Shown one piece after another: positions 20,746-28,914 of a DNA stretch of 34,803 bases; position 1 is the stretch's first letter, and every line of letters starts with the position of its first letter. This stretch comes from Streptomyces panaciradicis (GTDB taxonomy: Bacteria > Actinomycetota > Actinomycetes > Streptomycetales > Streptomycetaceae). The notes below the pieces were generated by a model. That model worked only from the letters and a program-made list of their open reading frames with translations, made no database searches and was not told where the DNA came from. Position numbers and translations under genes: made by a program. The DNA lies in the NCBI RefSeq assembly GCF_023516615.1, contig NZ_JAMGBF010000144.1, positions 1 to 34,803 on the forward strand. Reading direction: 5' to 3'.

Positions 20746-21711
20746 TCAGCGCACCCTGCCCCGCGGCTTCAGGGGCAGGGGCGGCAGCTCCGGAGCAGGC
20801 AGCGGTGCGCCGTCGTAGCCCTTCACCTCACCGAAACGGGTGCCCTCCATCCAGTCCCGGCGCGCCTGTTCGATCTCCTCCTGGGTCCGCCCGATCCAGT
20901 TCCAGAACATGATCAGCTCCTCCTCGAACGGTTCACCGCCCAGGAGCATCAGCCCCGCGTCCGAATCGGCGCGCAGCGGGAGTTCGGTGCGGCCGCAGCC
21001 GAGGTAGAGCATCGAGCCCGGCAGCAGCGGCACGCCGTCGACATGGGCCTCGCCGGACATGGACAGCACGGCGTACTCGAAGTCCGGCTCCAGCGGGAGG
21101 CGTACGTCCGCCCCTTCGGAGAGGGCCAGGTCGGCGCCGACGAGGGGGGTGTACGTCGTACCGGGCGAGGTCGCGCCGTCGAGGTCGCCGAGGATCAGGG
21201 TGCCCTTCAGGCCCGGGGCCGTGACGACGGGCAGTTCGGCGTGGTGCTCGAAGTGCGGGTCGGTGTGGCGGTGGCCGTCGGGGAGGGCCACCCACAGCTG
21301 GGCGCCGTGCAGGAAGCGGGCGTGCGAACGGGGGCTCTCCTCGGAGTGGCTGATCGCCCGGCCCGAGGTCATGAGCCCGAGCTCACGGGGGCGGATCGTC
21401 TGCAGGCTGCCGGTCGAGTCGCGGTGCAGCACCTCACCCTGGTGCAGCCAGCTCACCGTCTGCAGGCCCATGTGCGGGTGCGGCGGGACCTGCATGCCCG
21501 GTTCGTCGGCGATGTCGTCGGGGCCGTAGTGATCGACGAAGCACCAGGCGCCCACCATGCGGCGGCCGAGGTTGGGCAGGAGACGGCGGACTTCGGTCGA
21601 CTCGCCGAGTTTGACGGTGCGCGGGCTGAGGAGTTCGCGAACGGGCTCCGCCACCACGAAGCCACGGCCGCCGCACAGGGCGGGAACCGCCTCGCGATCA
21701 AGATTGCTCAT
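20746..21711 (-). CDS. Pirin family protein
   Basis: A 321-aa bicupin. The N-terminal cupin carries the pirin metal site PHPHMGLQTVSWLHQG with further ligands in VLHRDSTG and SHSEESP, so Fe binding is expected. The C-terminal domain has the conserved EPFEEELIMFWNWIGRTQEEIEQARRDW (quoted in family terms; FWNWIGR is the hallmark). Pirins have been linked to quercetinase activity and to transcription or metabolic control. Start at ATG 21711 (MSNLDREAV); TAGGTT lies 7 nt upstream, compatible with a leaderless transcript. It is divergent from the MarR pair, which may regulate it. Confidence 0.93.
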   Translation of the reverse strand: MSNLDREAVPALCGGRGFVVAEPVRELLSPRTVKLGESTEVRRLLPNLGRRMVGAWCFVDHYGPDDIADEPGMQVPPHPHMGLQTVSWLHQGEVLHRDSTGSLQTIRPRELGLMTSGRAISHSEESPRSHARFLHGAQLWVALPDGHRHTDPHFEHHAELPVVTAPGLKGTLILGDLDGATSPGTTYTPLVGADLALSEGADVRLPLEPDFEYAVLSMSGEAHVDGVPLLPGSMLYLGCGRTELPLRADSDAGLMLLGGEPFEEELIMFWNWIGRTQEEIEQARRDWMEGTRFGEVKGYDGAPLPAPELPPLPLKPRGRVR

Positions 21712-21820
21712 GAAACCCAACCTAGTCCCGTCAGGGCGGTCCCGTCAGTCCGTCGCCCGGGCGGTCCCGGCTCCCCGGGGTCCACCGGAAACAGCAGGCC
21801 ACCGGGGACGGAGCGGAATT

Positions 21821-21850
21821 TAATAGCCATGTACATAATAGCCATGTACG
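21821..21850. promoter_or_regulatory. Two 15-bp direct repeats at the MarR promoter
   Basis: TAATAGCCATGTAC occurs at 21821-21834 and 21836-21849, period 15. The AT-rich pair stands out from its surroundings, and TACGGT (21847-21852) 7 nt before ATG 21860 gives a leaderless -10 box. Likely MarR operator. Confidence 0.55.
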
Positions 21851-21859
21851 GTATTCGTC

Positions 21860-22351
21860 ATGAGCAGCGGTTCCGAGAAGGCGACGCCCGGGTTCCTGGT
21901 GTGGCGTCTGTCGATGAAGTGGCGGGTGGCGGTCGACCGGGCGGTCGCGCCGCTCGGACTCACCCACGCCCAGTACTCCCTGGTGGCCTCGCTGTACGGC
22001 ATGCAGCGCGACGGCGAGCGGCCGAGCCAGCGCCGCCTCGCCGACCACACCGGCCTCGAGGCGCTCTACGTCTCCAAGCTGGCGCGCGGCCTGGAGTCGG
22101 CCGGCCTGCTGGAGCGCACCCGGGACCCCCGCGATCCGCGCGCCGTGCAGCTGGCCCTCACCGAGCGGGGCCAGGAGGTCACCCGGCGCGCGATCCAGGT
22201 CGTGCAGGGACTGCTGGAGCAGTTGCTGGCGCCGCTCGGCGGCCTCGACGCCCCCCGTGCGCGGGAGTTCACCCGCGACCTGGCCACCCTGCTCGACGCA
22301 CCTCTTGATCCGTTCAGCGAGAACAGCCCGAACAAGAAGGAGCAGTCATGA
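21860..22351 (+). CDS. MarR-family regulator
   Basis: A 163-aa winged-helix protein: GLTHAQYSLVASLYG, recognition region SQRRLADHTGLEALYVSKLARGLESAGLLERTRDPRDPRAVQLALTERG (quoted by parts: HTGLEALYVSKLARGLE is the helix-turn-helix, RDPRDPRAVQLALT the wing). The 3-prime end overlaps a second MarR-like gene by ATGA. Two 15-bp repeats sit just upstream of the leaderless start. It may regulate the divergent pirin gene and itself. Confidence 0.93.
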   Translation: MSSGSEKATPGFLVWRLSMKWRVAVDRAVAPLGLTHAQYSLVASLYGMQRDGERPSQRRLADHTGLEALYVSKLARGLESAGLLERTRDPRDPRAVQLALTERGQEVTRRAIQVVQGLLEQLLAPLGGLDAPRAREFTRDLATLLDAPLDPFSENSPNKKEQS

Positions 22352-22791
22352 CCACCACCGCACCCGTCGCCGACGCCCGGTCCCTGGGCCTGGCCCACTA
22401 CGCCGCCCGCGCCGCCCTGGAGAGCGTGCTGAGCCGGCACGGCCTCACCTTCCAGCAGCACATCACCCTCAGGTCCGTGGTCGTCGCCGGGGCACCGGTC
22501 GAGCGCGACGCCCTCGTCGCCCAGGTCACCGGTTCGCTCAAGGTGGAGACCGCCGCGGCGCGGGACGTCGTCGGGGAACTGCTCGGCAAGGGGCTGCTGA
22601 CGGCCGAGGCGACCCGCGTCCGGGCGGCCGACGCCGGTCGCGCGCTCTACGCCGAGGTCGCGGCCGAGGCCGGGGAGCTCTCGGCTCGGATCTGGTCCGG
22701 GATACCGGCGGAGGACCTCGCCGCCACCGGCCGCGTCCTGGCCCTGGTGACCGAGCGGGCCGACGCGGAACTCGCGGCGAAGAGGGCCTGA
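22348..22791 (+). CDS. MarR-like protein, second of an overlapping pair
   Basis: A 147-aa protein: GLTFQQHITLRSVVVAG, VERDALVAQVTGSLKVETAAARDVVGELLGKGLLTAE (MarR-like helix-turn-helix in which VTGSLKVETAAARDVV replaces the usual sequence) and a helical C-terminus. It lacks a convincing basic wing, so it may form a heterodimer with the upstream MarR rather than bind DNA alone. Translation is coupled through ATGA to the first MarR gene. Confidence 0.8.
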   Translation: MTTTAPVADARSLGLAHYAARAALESVLSRHGLTFQQHITLRSVVVAGAPVERDALVAQVTGSLKVETAAARDVVGELLGKGLLTAEATRVRAADAGRALYAEVAAEAGELSARIWSGIPAEDLAATGRVLALVTERADAELAAKRA

Positions 22792-22812
22792 GGGCCGCCC
22801 GGAGGCCGTACC

Positions 22813-22838
22813 GGAATAGGCGAGGGACCGCCGCGGTT
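22813..22838 (+). promoter_or_regulatory. Sigma-R-type promoter of the TPR gene
   Basis: GGAAT (22813-22817) and GTT (22836-22838) with exactly 18 bp between. The start is predicted near 22845, followed by AAGGAGG and GTG 22861. Same consensus as in front of the thioredoxin gene. Confidence 0.7.
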
Positions 22839-22860
22839 GGGCAGACCGAAGGAGGCAGCA

Positions 22861-23208
22861 GTGGACATGACGTACTACGACCACGGAACGCCGGCGGAGC
22901 GCTGGGAGCGCGCACGGATGTTCTTCGACGCCAAGGACTTCGCCGCCGCGGCGCGCGTGCTGGGCGGCCTGGTCGAGGAGGTGCCGGAGCAGACCGGCCC
23001 GCGGCTGCTGCTGGCCCGCTCCTACTACCACTCCGCGCAATTGCGGCGCGCCGAGGCCGAGTTGCGCGTCCTCGTCGAGCGCGACCCGGTCGAGCACTAC
23101 GCCCGGCTGATGCTCGGCCGCACGCTGGAGCGCCAGGGGCGGCGGGAGGAGGCCAAGTCGCATCTGCGCATCGCCTCGGCGCTGGCGGGCGACTTCGAGC
23201 AGGTCTGA
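22861..23208 (+). CDS. Tetratricopeptide repeat protein, probable sigma-R target
   Basis: A 115-aa all-helical protein with about three TPR units: AERWERARMFFDAKDFAAAARVL, TGPRLLLARSYYHSAQLRRAEAEL and EHYARLMLGRTLERQGRREEAKSHL (each quoted as the diagnostic small-large residue pattern). GTG 22861 follows GGAGG with 5-nt spacing; ATG 22867 is an alternative. It has no catalytic motif and is probably a small scaffold or chaperone-type adaptor. The exact GGAAT-N18-GTT promoter implies induction by thiol oxidation. A perfect hairpin terminator follows, so the gene is monocistronic. Confidence 0.88.
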   Translation: MDMTYYDHGTPAERWERARMFFDAKDFAAAARVLGGLVEEVPEQTGPRLLLARSYYHSAQLRRAEAELRVLVERDPVEHYARLMLGRTLERQGRREEAKSHLRIASALAGDFEQV

Positions 23209-23227
23209 GCGGGACCGTACGACGGTC

Positions 23228-23264
23228 GGCCGGGCCCGGTTCCGTACAGGAACCGGGCCCGGCC
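23228..23264. terminator. Perfect hairpin between TPR and PepSY genes
   Basis: A 16-bp perfect stem (23228-23243 with 23249-23264) around GTACA, between convergent genes. Confidence 0.95.
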
Positions 23265-23266
23265 TG

Positions 23267-24667
23267 CTACTTCAGGGCCGGTGCCCGCCGGCTGCGCCGG
23301 TGCGCGATCTCACCGAGGACGACGTCGACGGCGACGAAGGCGGCCAGCGGGATGCCGAGCAGGGGCACGAAGTAGCCGACCACGGCGATGACGGCGACGC
23401 CCGGCACGAGGACCGCCGGGGACACCCGCTGCCAGGCTCCGCGCGGGACGGGCCGGCCGAAGGCGGAGGCGCGGCCGCGCTGCCACCACATGCGGTAGCC
23501 CCAGACGATCAGCATCACCAGGGAGAGCGCCAGCAGCATCAGGGCGACCTGGTTGGCCAGGCCGAACAGGATGCCGGTGTGCAGGTCGATGCCCCACCGG
23601 GTCAGCTTCGCCAGCAGCGGGTGGTCCGCGAACCGCAGGACATCGGTGACCTGCCCGGTGGCCGGGTCGACGGCGACCGCGTCCTGCTTCTCGGGCCAGC
23701 TGCGCTGGATCTGCCGTACGACGTACGCGGACGTGTCGTCGGCGGGCGGCACGATCTCCACCGGGTCGGTCAGGCCCTCGGCCCGGGCCGCCGCGAGCAC
23801 CTTGTCCAGGCCGACACCGTGTTCACCGGACCCGGTCGTGGCGGAGGCGCCGTGACCGGCGTGTTCGCCGCCGGCCACGGCGGAGACGGACGGCGTGGCC
23901 TGCCCCAGCGAGGTGCGCAGTTCGTCGATGTTCGCGCCGGCGTACGTCGACCAGGTCAGGCCCGTCGCCGACAGGAAGAGGAACCCGGCGGCGGCCCACA
24001 CCCCGACCGTGCCGTGCAGCCCCAGAGTGCGGCGCCGGCCACGGGTGCCGCGCACCTTCCGCAGGGCCCGGCGCCGGGAGAACCAGAGCACCAGCCCGCC
24101 GCCCGCGATCACCCACAGCCAGCTCGCCGCGAACTCGCTGTAGAGGCGGCCGTTCTCGCCCAGGTGGAGGTCGCGGTGGAACTCGTCGATCCAGGTCCGC
24201 AGCGGCAACGCGCCGGTGGAGCCGTACTGTTCGAGGGCGCCGCGCACCTCGGCGGTGTAGGGGTCGACGAAGACGGCGAGCGTGTGGCCGGGCTCGACAC
24301 CCTGGACGCCGGACAGCAGCACCCTGGTCGTGGCGTCGGCGTGCGGGGAGGGCCGTACCGCCGACACCGTGCCCTCGGGGTGGGCCTCGCGGGCGGCGGC
24401 CACCTGCCGGGAGACGGGCAGCTTGGCGCCGCCCACCGCGTCGACGCTCAACTCGTGGGCGTAGAGGAGCTTTTCGGCCTGGAAGGCGCCCGCGTACAGG
24501 AAGCCGGTGACGGCGGCGACGAGCAGGAACGGGGCGACGAACACTCCGGCGTAGAAGTGCAGGCGCAGCACCAGGGGCCGCAGGGGCGCCCATCGGCCGG
24601 GCGGCGGTGCCGGGGCGGGGTCGGGTTCGATCTCGCCCTTGGTAGGCGAGGCAGCGGTGGACGACAT
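23267..24667 (-). CDS. PepSY-associated transmembrane protein (PiuB family)
   Basis: A 466-aa protein with four membrane helices: LHFYAGVFVAPFLLVAAVTGFLY at about 36-58, one near 198-213 (WLWVIAGGGLVLWFSRR), HGTVGVWAAAGFLFLSATGL, and the C-terminal LLALSLVMLIVWGYRMWWQ plus VLVPGVAVIAVVGYFVPLL. Two extracytoplasmic PepSY-like domains alternate between them, the second preceded by a His-rich linker (GGEHAGHGASATTG) that could bind metal. The conserved LHFYAGVFVAP and DLHTGILFGL segments are typical of PiuB/iron-uptake-associated reductases. Role probably in ferric reduction or metal uptake at the membrane. ATG 24667 is used; GGAG lies 9 nt upstream. Confidence 0.88.
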   Translation of the reverse strand: MSSTAASPTKGEIEPDPAPAPPPGRWAPLRPLVLRLHFYAGVFVAPFLLVAAVTGFLYAGAFQAEKLLYAHELSVDAVGGAKLPVSRQVAAAREAHPEGTVSAVRPSPHADATTRVLLSGVQGVEPGHTLAVFVDPYTAEVRGALEQYGSTGALPLRTWIDEFHRDLHLGENGRLYSEFAASWLWVIAGGGLVLWFSRRRALRKVRGTRGRRRTLGLHGTVGVWAAAGFLFLSATGLTWSTYAGANIDELRTSLGQATPSVSAVAGGEHAGHGASATTGSGEHGVGLDKVLAAARAEGLTDPVEIVPPADDTSAYVVRQIQRSWPEKQDAVAVDPATGQVTDVLRFADHPLLAKLTRWGIDLHTGILFGLANQVALMLLALSLVMLIVWGYRMWWQRGRASAFGRPVPRGAWQRVSPAVLVPGVAVIAVVGYFVPLLGIPLAAFVAVDVVLGEIAHRRSRRAPALK

Positions 24668-24810
24668 GGCGGGCTTCTCCGGGGGTACGGGACGCTGTTG
24701 CTGTGGTGGTCCAGTAGTCGGAGGGAGCCGGCCCCGAGTTCCCGGCGGGGCAAGTGGCGTGCGCCACACGGCGGACGGCGGGTGCCGGGGCGTCATGCGA
24801 TGCTTGCCGC

Positions 24811-25455
24811 ATGGCAACTCCCCGTGATCACGCGTCTCTTGCCGAGCAGGTCGAGGAACTCCTCGCCGCCGACGGCCCGCTGCCGATCGTCGCGGCCGGT
24901 GATCCGGTGCTGCGGCGCGGCACCGAACGCTTCGACGGCCAGCTCGATCCGGCGCTGTTCGCCCGCTTCGTCGAGGCCCTGCGCGTCACCATGCACGCGG
25001 CGCCGGGCGTGGGGCTGGCGGCGCCGCAGGTCGGCGTGGGGCTGCGGATCGCGGTGATCGAGGACCCGGCACCGGTGCCGGAGGAGATCCGCGTGGCCCG
25101 GGGCCGGGAGCGACTGCCGTTCCGGGTCCTGGTGAATCCCTCGTACGAGCCCGTCGGGGCCGCGCGGGCCGCCTTCTTCGAGGGCTGTCTGAGCGTGCCG
25201 GGGTGGCAGGCCGTGGTGGCGCGGCCCGCGCAGGTGCGGCTGACCGGCGAGGACGAGAACGGGCGCGCGGTGGACGAGGTGTTCAGCGGGTGGCCGGCCC
25301 GGATCGTGCAGCACGAGACGGATCATCTCGACGGCATGCTCTACCTCGACCGGGCGGAGCCGCGCTCGCTGTCGTCGAGCGAGGCGATGGCGCGGCTGTG
25401 GACGCAGCCGACGCCCGGGGAGGCGGCGAGGGCACTCGGCTTCGACCTGCCGTGA
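24811..25455 (+). CDS. def: Peptide deformylase
   Basis: A 214-aa metalloenzyme removing the N-formyl group from nascent proteins. All three motifs are intact: GVGLAAPQ (66-73), EGCLSVPG (124-131, metal ligand Cys126) and QHETDHLDG (167-175, His168, Glu169, His172). The Cys-ligated Fe2+ or Zn2+ site is oxidation-sensitive. The N-terminal extension of about 20 residues and the PEEIRVARGRERLPF insertion are usual for the streptomycete type. Probably leaderless: GATGCT lies 6 nt before ATG 24811. Streptomycetes carry several def paralogues; this one is divergent from the PepSY gene and beside the FAD oxidoreductase and thioredoxin. Confidence 0.95.
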   Translation: MATPRDHASLAEQVEELLAADGPLPIVAAGDPVLRRGTERFDGQLDPALFARFVEALRVTMHAAPGVGLAAPQVGVGLRIAVIEDPAPVPEEIRVARGRERLPFRVLVNPSYEPVGAARAAFFEGCLSVPGWQAVVARPAQVRLTGEDENGRAVDEVFSGWPARIVQHETDHLDGMLYLDRAEPRSLSSSEAMARLWTQPTPGEAARALGFDLP

Positions 25456-25480
25456 GCGGCCAAGTGCCCTCGCGTGCCGG

Positions 25481-26914
25481 TCAGTTGTCCCGGTAGGCCT
25501 CCAGCAGCCGCAGCCACACCTCGCTGATCGTCGGGAACGACGGGACCGCGTGCCACAGACGGCTGACGGGTACCTGGCCGGCGACCGCGATCGTCGCGGA
25601 GTGGATGAGTTCGCCGACGCCGGGGCCGACGAAGGTCACCCCGCGCAGGATCTCCTCCTCCAGGTCCACGACCATGCGGGCGCGGCCCTTGTAGCCGTCG
25701 GCGAACAGGCCCGCGCCCGCGGCCGAGCTCATCTCGACGTCCACGGCGCGCACCCGGTGGCCTGCCTGTTCCGCCTCGGCGAGGGAGAGGCCGACGGCGG
25801 CGGCCTCCGGGTCGGTGAAGACGACCTGGGGGACGGCGGCATGGTCGGCGGTGGCGGCGTGGGCGCCCCAGGCGTCCGACTCCAGGATGGGGACCCCGGA
25901 GGCCCGCGCGGCGATGGCGGCACCGGCGATGCGGGCCTGGTACTTGCCCTGGTGGGTGAGGAGGGCGCGGTGGTTGACGTCGCCGACGGCGTAGAGCCAG
26001 TCGTTGCCGGTGACGCGCAAACTGTCGTCGACCGGGAGCCAGCCGCCGGGCTCCAGGCCGACGGTGTCCAGGCCGATGTCGGCGGTGCGCGGCCTGCGGC
26101 CGGTGGCGAAGAGGATCTCGTCGGCCTCGATGCGGTCGCCGGTGTCGGTCACGACGACGAGCGTGCCGTTCTCGCGGGTCACCGACGCGACGGAGGTGCC
26201 GGTGCGGACGTCCGCGCCGGCCTCGGTGAGGGCCTCGGCGACGAGTTCCCCGGCGAACGGCTCCATGCGGCCCAGCAGGCCCTTGCCGCGGACGAGGACG
26301 GTGACCTGCGAGCCGAGGGCCTGCCAGGCGGTGGCCATCTCGGTGGCGACCACTCCGCCGCCGACGACCACGAGCCGGCCGGGCACCTCCTGGGCGCTGG
26401 TGGCCTCCCGGCTGGTCCAGGGCTTGACGTCGGCCAGGCCGGGCAGGTCGGGCAGCACGGCGTCGGTGCCGGTGCAGACGGCGACCGCGTGCCGGGCGGT
26501 GAGCACCTTCCGCGTGCCGTCGGAGGCGGTGACCGTCACCGTGCGCGGGCCGGTCAGCCGTCCGTGGCCGCGGTGGAGGTCGGCGCCGATGCCGTCCAGC
26601 CACTGGGCCGCGCCCTCGTCGTGCCAGTCGGAGGTGTAGTAGTTGCGGTGCGCGAGGACCGCGGCGGCGTCGAGGGGGCCCTGCACCGACTGGCGCAGGC
26701 CGGGTACGCGCCGGGCGTCCGCGCGGGCGATCACCGGGCGCAGCAGGGCCTTGCTGGGGATGCAGGCCCAGTACGAGCATTCGCCGCCGACCAGCTCGCT
26801 CTCGACGACCGCGGTGGACAGGCCGGCCGCGCGGGTGCGGTCGGCGACGTTCTCCCCCACCGGGCCGGCCCCGAGCACCACGACGTCGTACGCGAAGGTT
26901 TCCGTTTCCGTCAT
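25481..26914 (-). CDS. FAD-dependent pyridine nucleotide-disulfide oxidoreductase (Lpd-like, lacks the usual C-terminal His)
   Basis: A 477-aa flavoenzyme: FAD motif GAGPVG (15-20), redox disulfide Cys46/Cys51 in GECSYWACIPSKALLRP, NAD(P) motif VVVGGGVVATEMA, YAVGDV near 310, and an interface domain from about 345. Dihydrolipoamide dehydrogenases end with a HPTxxE motif whose His is the proton-transfer base. Here the equivalent reads FPTISE, so Phe460 replaces His while Glu465 remains (another His, 455, is five residues upstream). It is therefore probably not a lipoamide dehydrogenase; quinone or thiol substrates are possible. Start at ATG 26914 with CAGACT 6 nt upstream (leaderless type). 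It is divergent from the sigma-R-controlled thioredoxin gene. Confidence 0.9.
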   Translation of the reverse strand: MTETETFAYDVVVLGAGPVGENVADRTRAAGLSTAVVESELVGGECSYWACIPSKALLRPVIARADARRVPGLRQSVQGPLDAAAVLAHRNYYTSDWHDEGAAQWLDGIGADLHRGHGRLTGPRTVTVTASDGTRKVLTARHAVAVCTGTDAVLPDLPGLADVKPWTSREATSAQEVPGRLVVVGGGVVATEMATAWQALGSQVTVLVRGKGLLGRMEPFAGELVAEALTEAGADVRTGTSVASVTRENGTLVVVTDTGDRIEADEILFATGRRPRTADIGLDTVGLEPGGWLPVDDSLRVTGNDWLYAVGDVNHRALLTHQGKYQARIAGAAIAARASGVPILESDAWGAHAATADHAAVPQVVFTDPEAAAVGLSLAEAEQAGHRVRAVDVEMSSAAGAGLFADGYKGRARMVVDLEEEILRGVTFVGPGVGELIHSATIAVAGQVPVSRLWHAVPSFPTISEVWLRLLEAYRDN

Positions 26915-26966
26915 GGGGTCAGTCTGGTGGGTGGTGTGCGCTGAGACCACACGGGTAGGGGCTCGC

Positions 26967-26992
26967 GGAATAGGTGACCGCCCGGCCGCGTT
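26967..26992 (+). promoter_or_regulatory. Sigma-R-type promoter of the thioredoxin gene
   Basis: GGAAT (26967-26971), 18 bp, GTT (26990-26992): an exact match to the sigma-R consensus. Predicted leader of about 40 nt. Confidence 0.85.
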
Positions 26993-27038
26993 TGTGCCGA
27001 CGGCTTCGCCCCGACAGCAGGAAGAGGGAATCAAGGTC

Positions 27039-27425
<387 letters not shown>

Positions 27426-27449
27426 CAGCCGCCCGCGGACCGGGAACGG

Positions 27450-28886
27450 CTAGAAGGGGTACGGCGCCACGTCTCCGCGTACCGTCGTCCAGCGGACGTC
27501 GGTGAAGGCCTCCAGGTTGGCCTCGCCGCCGAAACGGGCGCCGGTGCCGGAGGCGGCGATGCCGCCGAAGGGCGCCACGGCCTCGTCGTTGACCGTTTGG
27601 TCGTTGATGTGGACGATGCCGGTCGGGATGCGCTCGGCGAGGTCGAGACCGCGGGCGGTGTCGCGGGTGACGATGCCCAGGGACAGGCCGTACTCCCCCG
27701 CCGCGGCGAGCGCGGCCGCCTCGTCGGCGGTGGCGAAGGAGCGGACCGGCGCGACCGGGCCGAAGACCTCCTCGGCGTACGCGGGGGTGTTGTCGACGAC
27801 GCCCGCGAGGACCGTCGGCCGGTAGAACAGCCGCTCGTGGGTGCCGCCCGCGGCCAGTTTGGCGCCGTGCGAGGTGCTGGCTTCGACCAGTCCGTGGATC
27901 TTCGTGAGCTGGCGGTCGTCGATGATCGGGCCGAGGTGGACCTGTTCGCGGTGCGGGTCGCCGACGGCCAGGGAGTCCGCCTTGGCGGCGAGCCGCTCGA
28001 CGTATTCCTCGTAGAGCGACTGGTGGACGAGGTGGCGGCCGGTCGTCATGCAGATCTGGCCCTGGTGGAAGAACGAGCCCCAGGCGGCGGTGGAGATCAC
28101 CGCGTCGATGTCGGCGTCCTCCAGGACGACCAGGGCGGAGTTGCCGCCCAGTTCCAGGTGGACCCGCTTGAGGTGGCGTCCGGCGGCCTCGCCGACGGCC
28201 CGGCCGGCGGCGGTGGAACCGGTGAAGGAGATGACCGGCACCTTCGGGTCGGCGACGAGTGCCTGGCCGACGTCGGGGCCGCCTGGCAGCACGTGCAGCA
28301 GCCCCTCGGGCAGGCCCGCCTCGGCGAAGACCGCGGCCAGGGACAGCCCGCCGCAGACGGCGGTCCGCGGGTCCGGCTTGAGCAGGACCGCGTTGCCGAG
28401 CGCGAGGGCGGGGGCCACCGAGCGGATGGAGAGGATCAGCGGCGCGTTGAACGGGGAGATCACGCCGACCACGCCCACCGGGACGCGGCGGGTGTAGGAC
28501 AGGCGGGGCGCCTCGCTGGGCAGGATCTGTCCGGCCGGGCGGGAGGCGAGCGCGGCGGCCTCGTAGCACTCCTGGGCGGCGACGTGCAGTTCGAAGTCGG
28601 CCTTGCCGGGGATCGAGCCGGACTCGCGCACGAGCCACTCGCGCAGTTCGTCGGCGTGCGCCGCGAACAGGTCGCCGGCCTTGCGCAGGACGCCCGCGCG
28701 GACGAAGTGCGGGAGGCGGGCCCACTCGGCCTGGGCGGCGCGGGCGGTCTCGGCGGCGCCGGCGACGTCCTCGGCGGAGGCGAGGGTGACGGTGGCCAGC
28801 GTGTCCCCGGTGGCGGGCTCCGTGACGGTGTACTCCGGTCCCGACAGCGGGCGTGCCTGCCAGGTCTTCGGGTCGAGCAGCGGCAT
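27450..28886 (-). CDS. Benzaldehyde dehydrogenase-type aldehyde dehydrogenase
   Basis: A 478-aa enzyme with Asn147 (ISPFNAPL), FTGSTAAGRAVG, Glu245 (LELGGNS) and Cys279 (HQGQICMTTGRH). The QICMTTGRHLVH and PFGGIAASGTGARFGG segments resemble the benzaldehyde/vanillin dehydrogenase group. It lies 28 nt after pobA on the same strand; the natural pathway is 4-hydroxybenzaldehyde to 4-hydroxybenzoate here, then to protocatechuate by PobA. ATG 28886 follows GGAG by 7 nt; the upstream start at 28907 has no support. Confidence 0.9.
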   Translation of the reverse strand: MPLLDPKTWQARPLSGPEYTVTEPATGDTLATVTLASAEDVAGAAETARAAQAEWARLPHFVRAGVLRKAGDLFAAHADELREWLVRESGSIPGKADFELHVAAQECYEAAALASRPAGQILPSEAPRLSYTRRVPVGVVGVISPFNAPLILSIRSVAPALALGNAVLLKPDPRTAVCGGLSLAAVFAEAGLPEGLLHVLPGGPDVGQALVADPKVPVISFTGSTAAGRAVGEAAGRHLKRVHLELGGNSALVVLEDADIDAVISTAAWGSFFHQGQICMTTGRHLVHQSLYEEYVERLAAKADSLAVGDPHREQVHLGPIIDDRQLTKIHGLVEASTSHGAKLAAGGTHERLFYRPTVLAGVVDNTPAYAEEVFGPVAPVRSFATADEAAALAAAGEYGLSLGIVTRDTARGLDLAERIPTGIVHINDQTVNDEAVAPFGGIAASGTGARFGGEANLEAFTDVRWTTVRGDVAPYPF

Positions 28887-28914
28887 GACGGCTCTCCGTT
28901 TCCTCACCGGGGGC

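Noticed and set aside
21815..21840. GGAAT in front of the MarR gene as a sigma-R promoter
   Set aside because: No GTT at 18 or 19 bp; the leaderless TACGGT box fits better.
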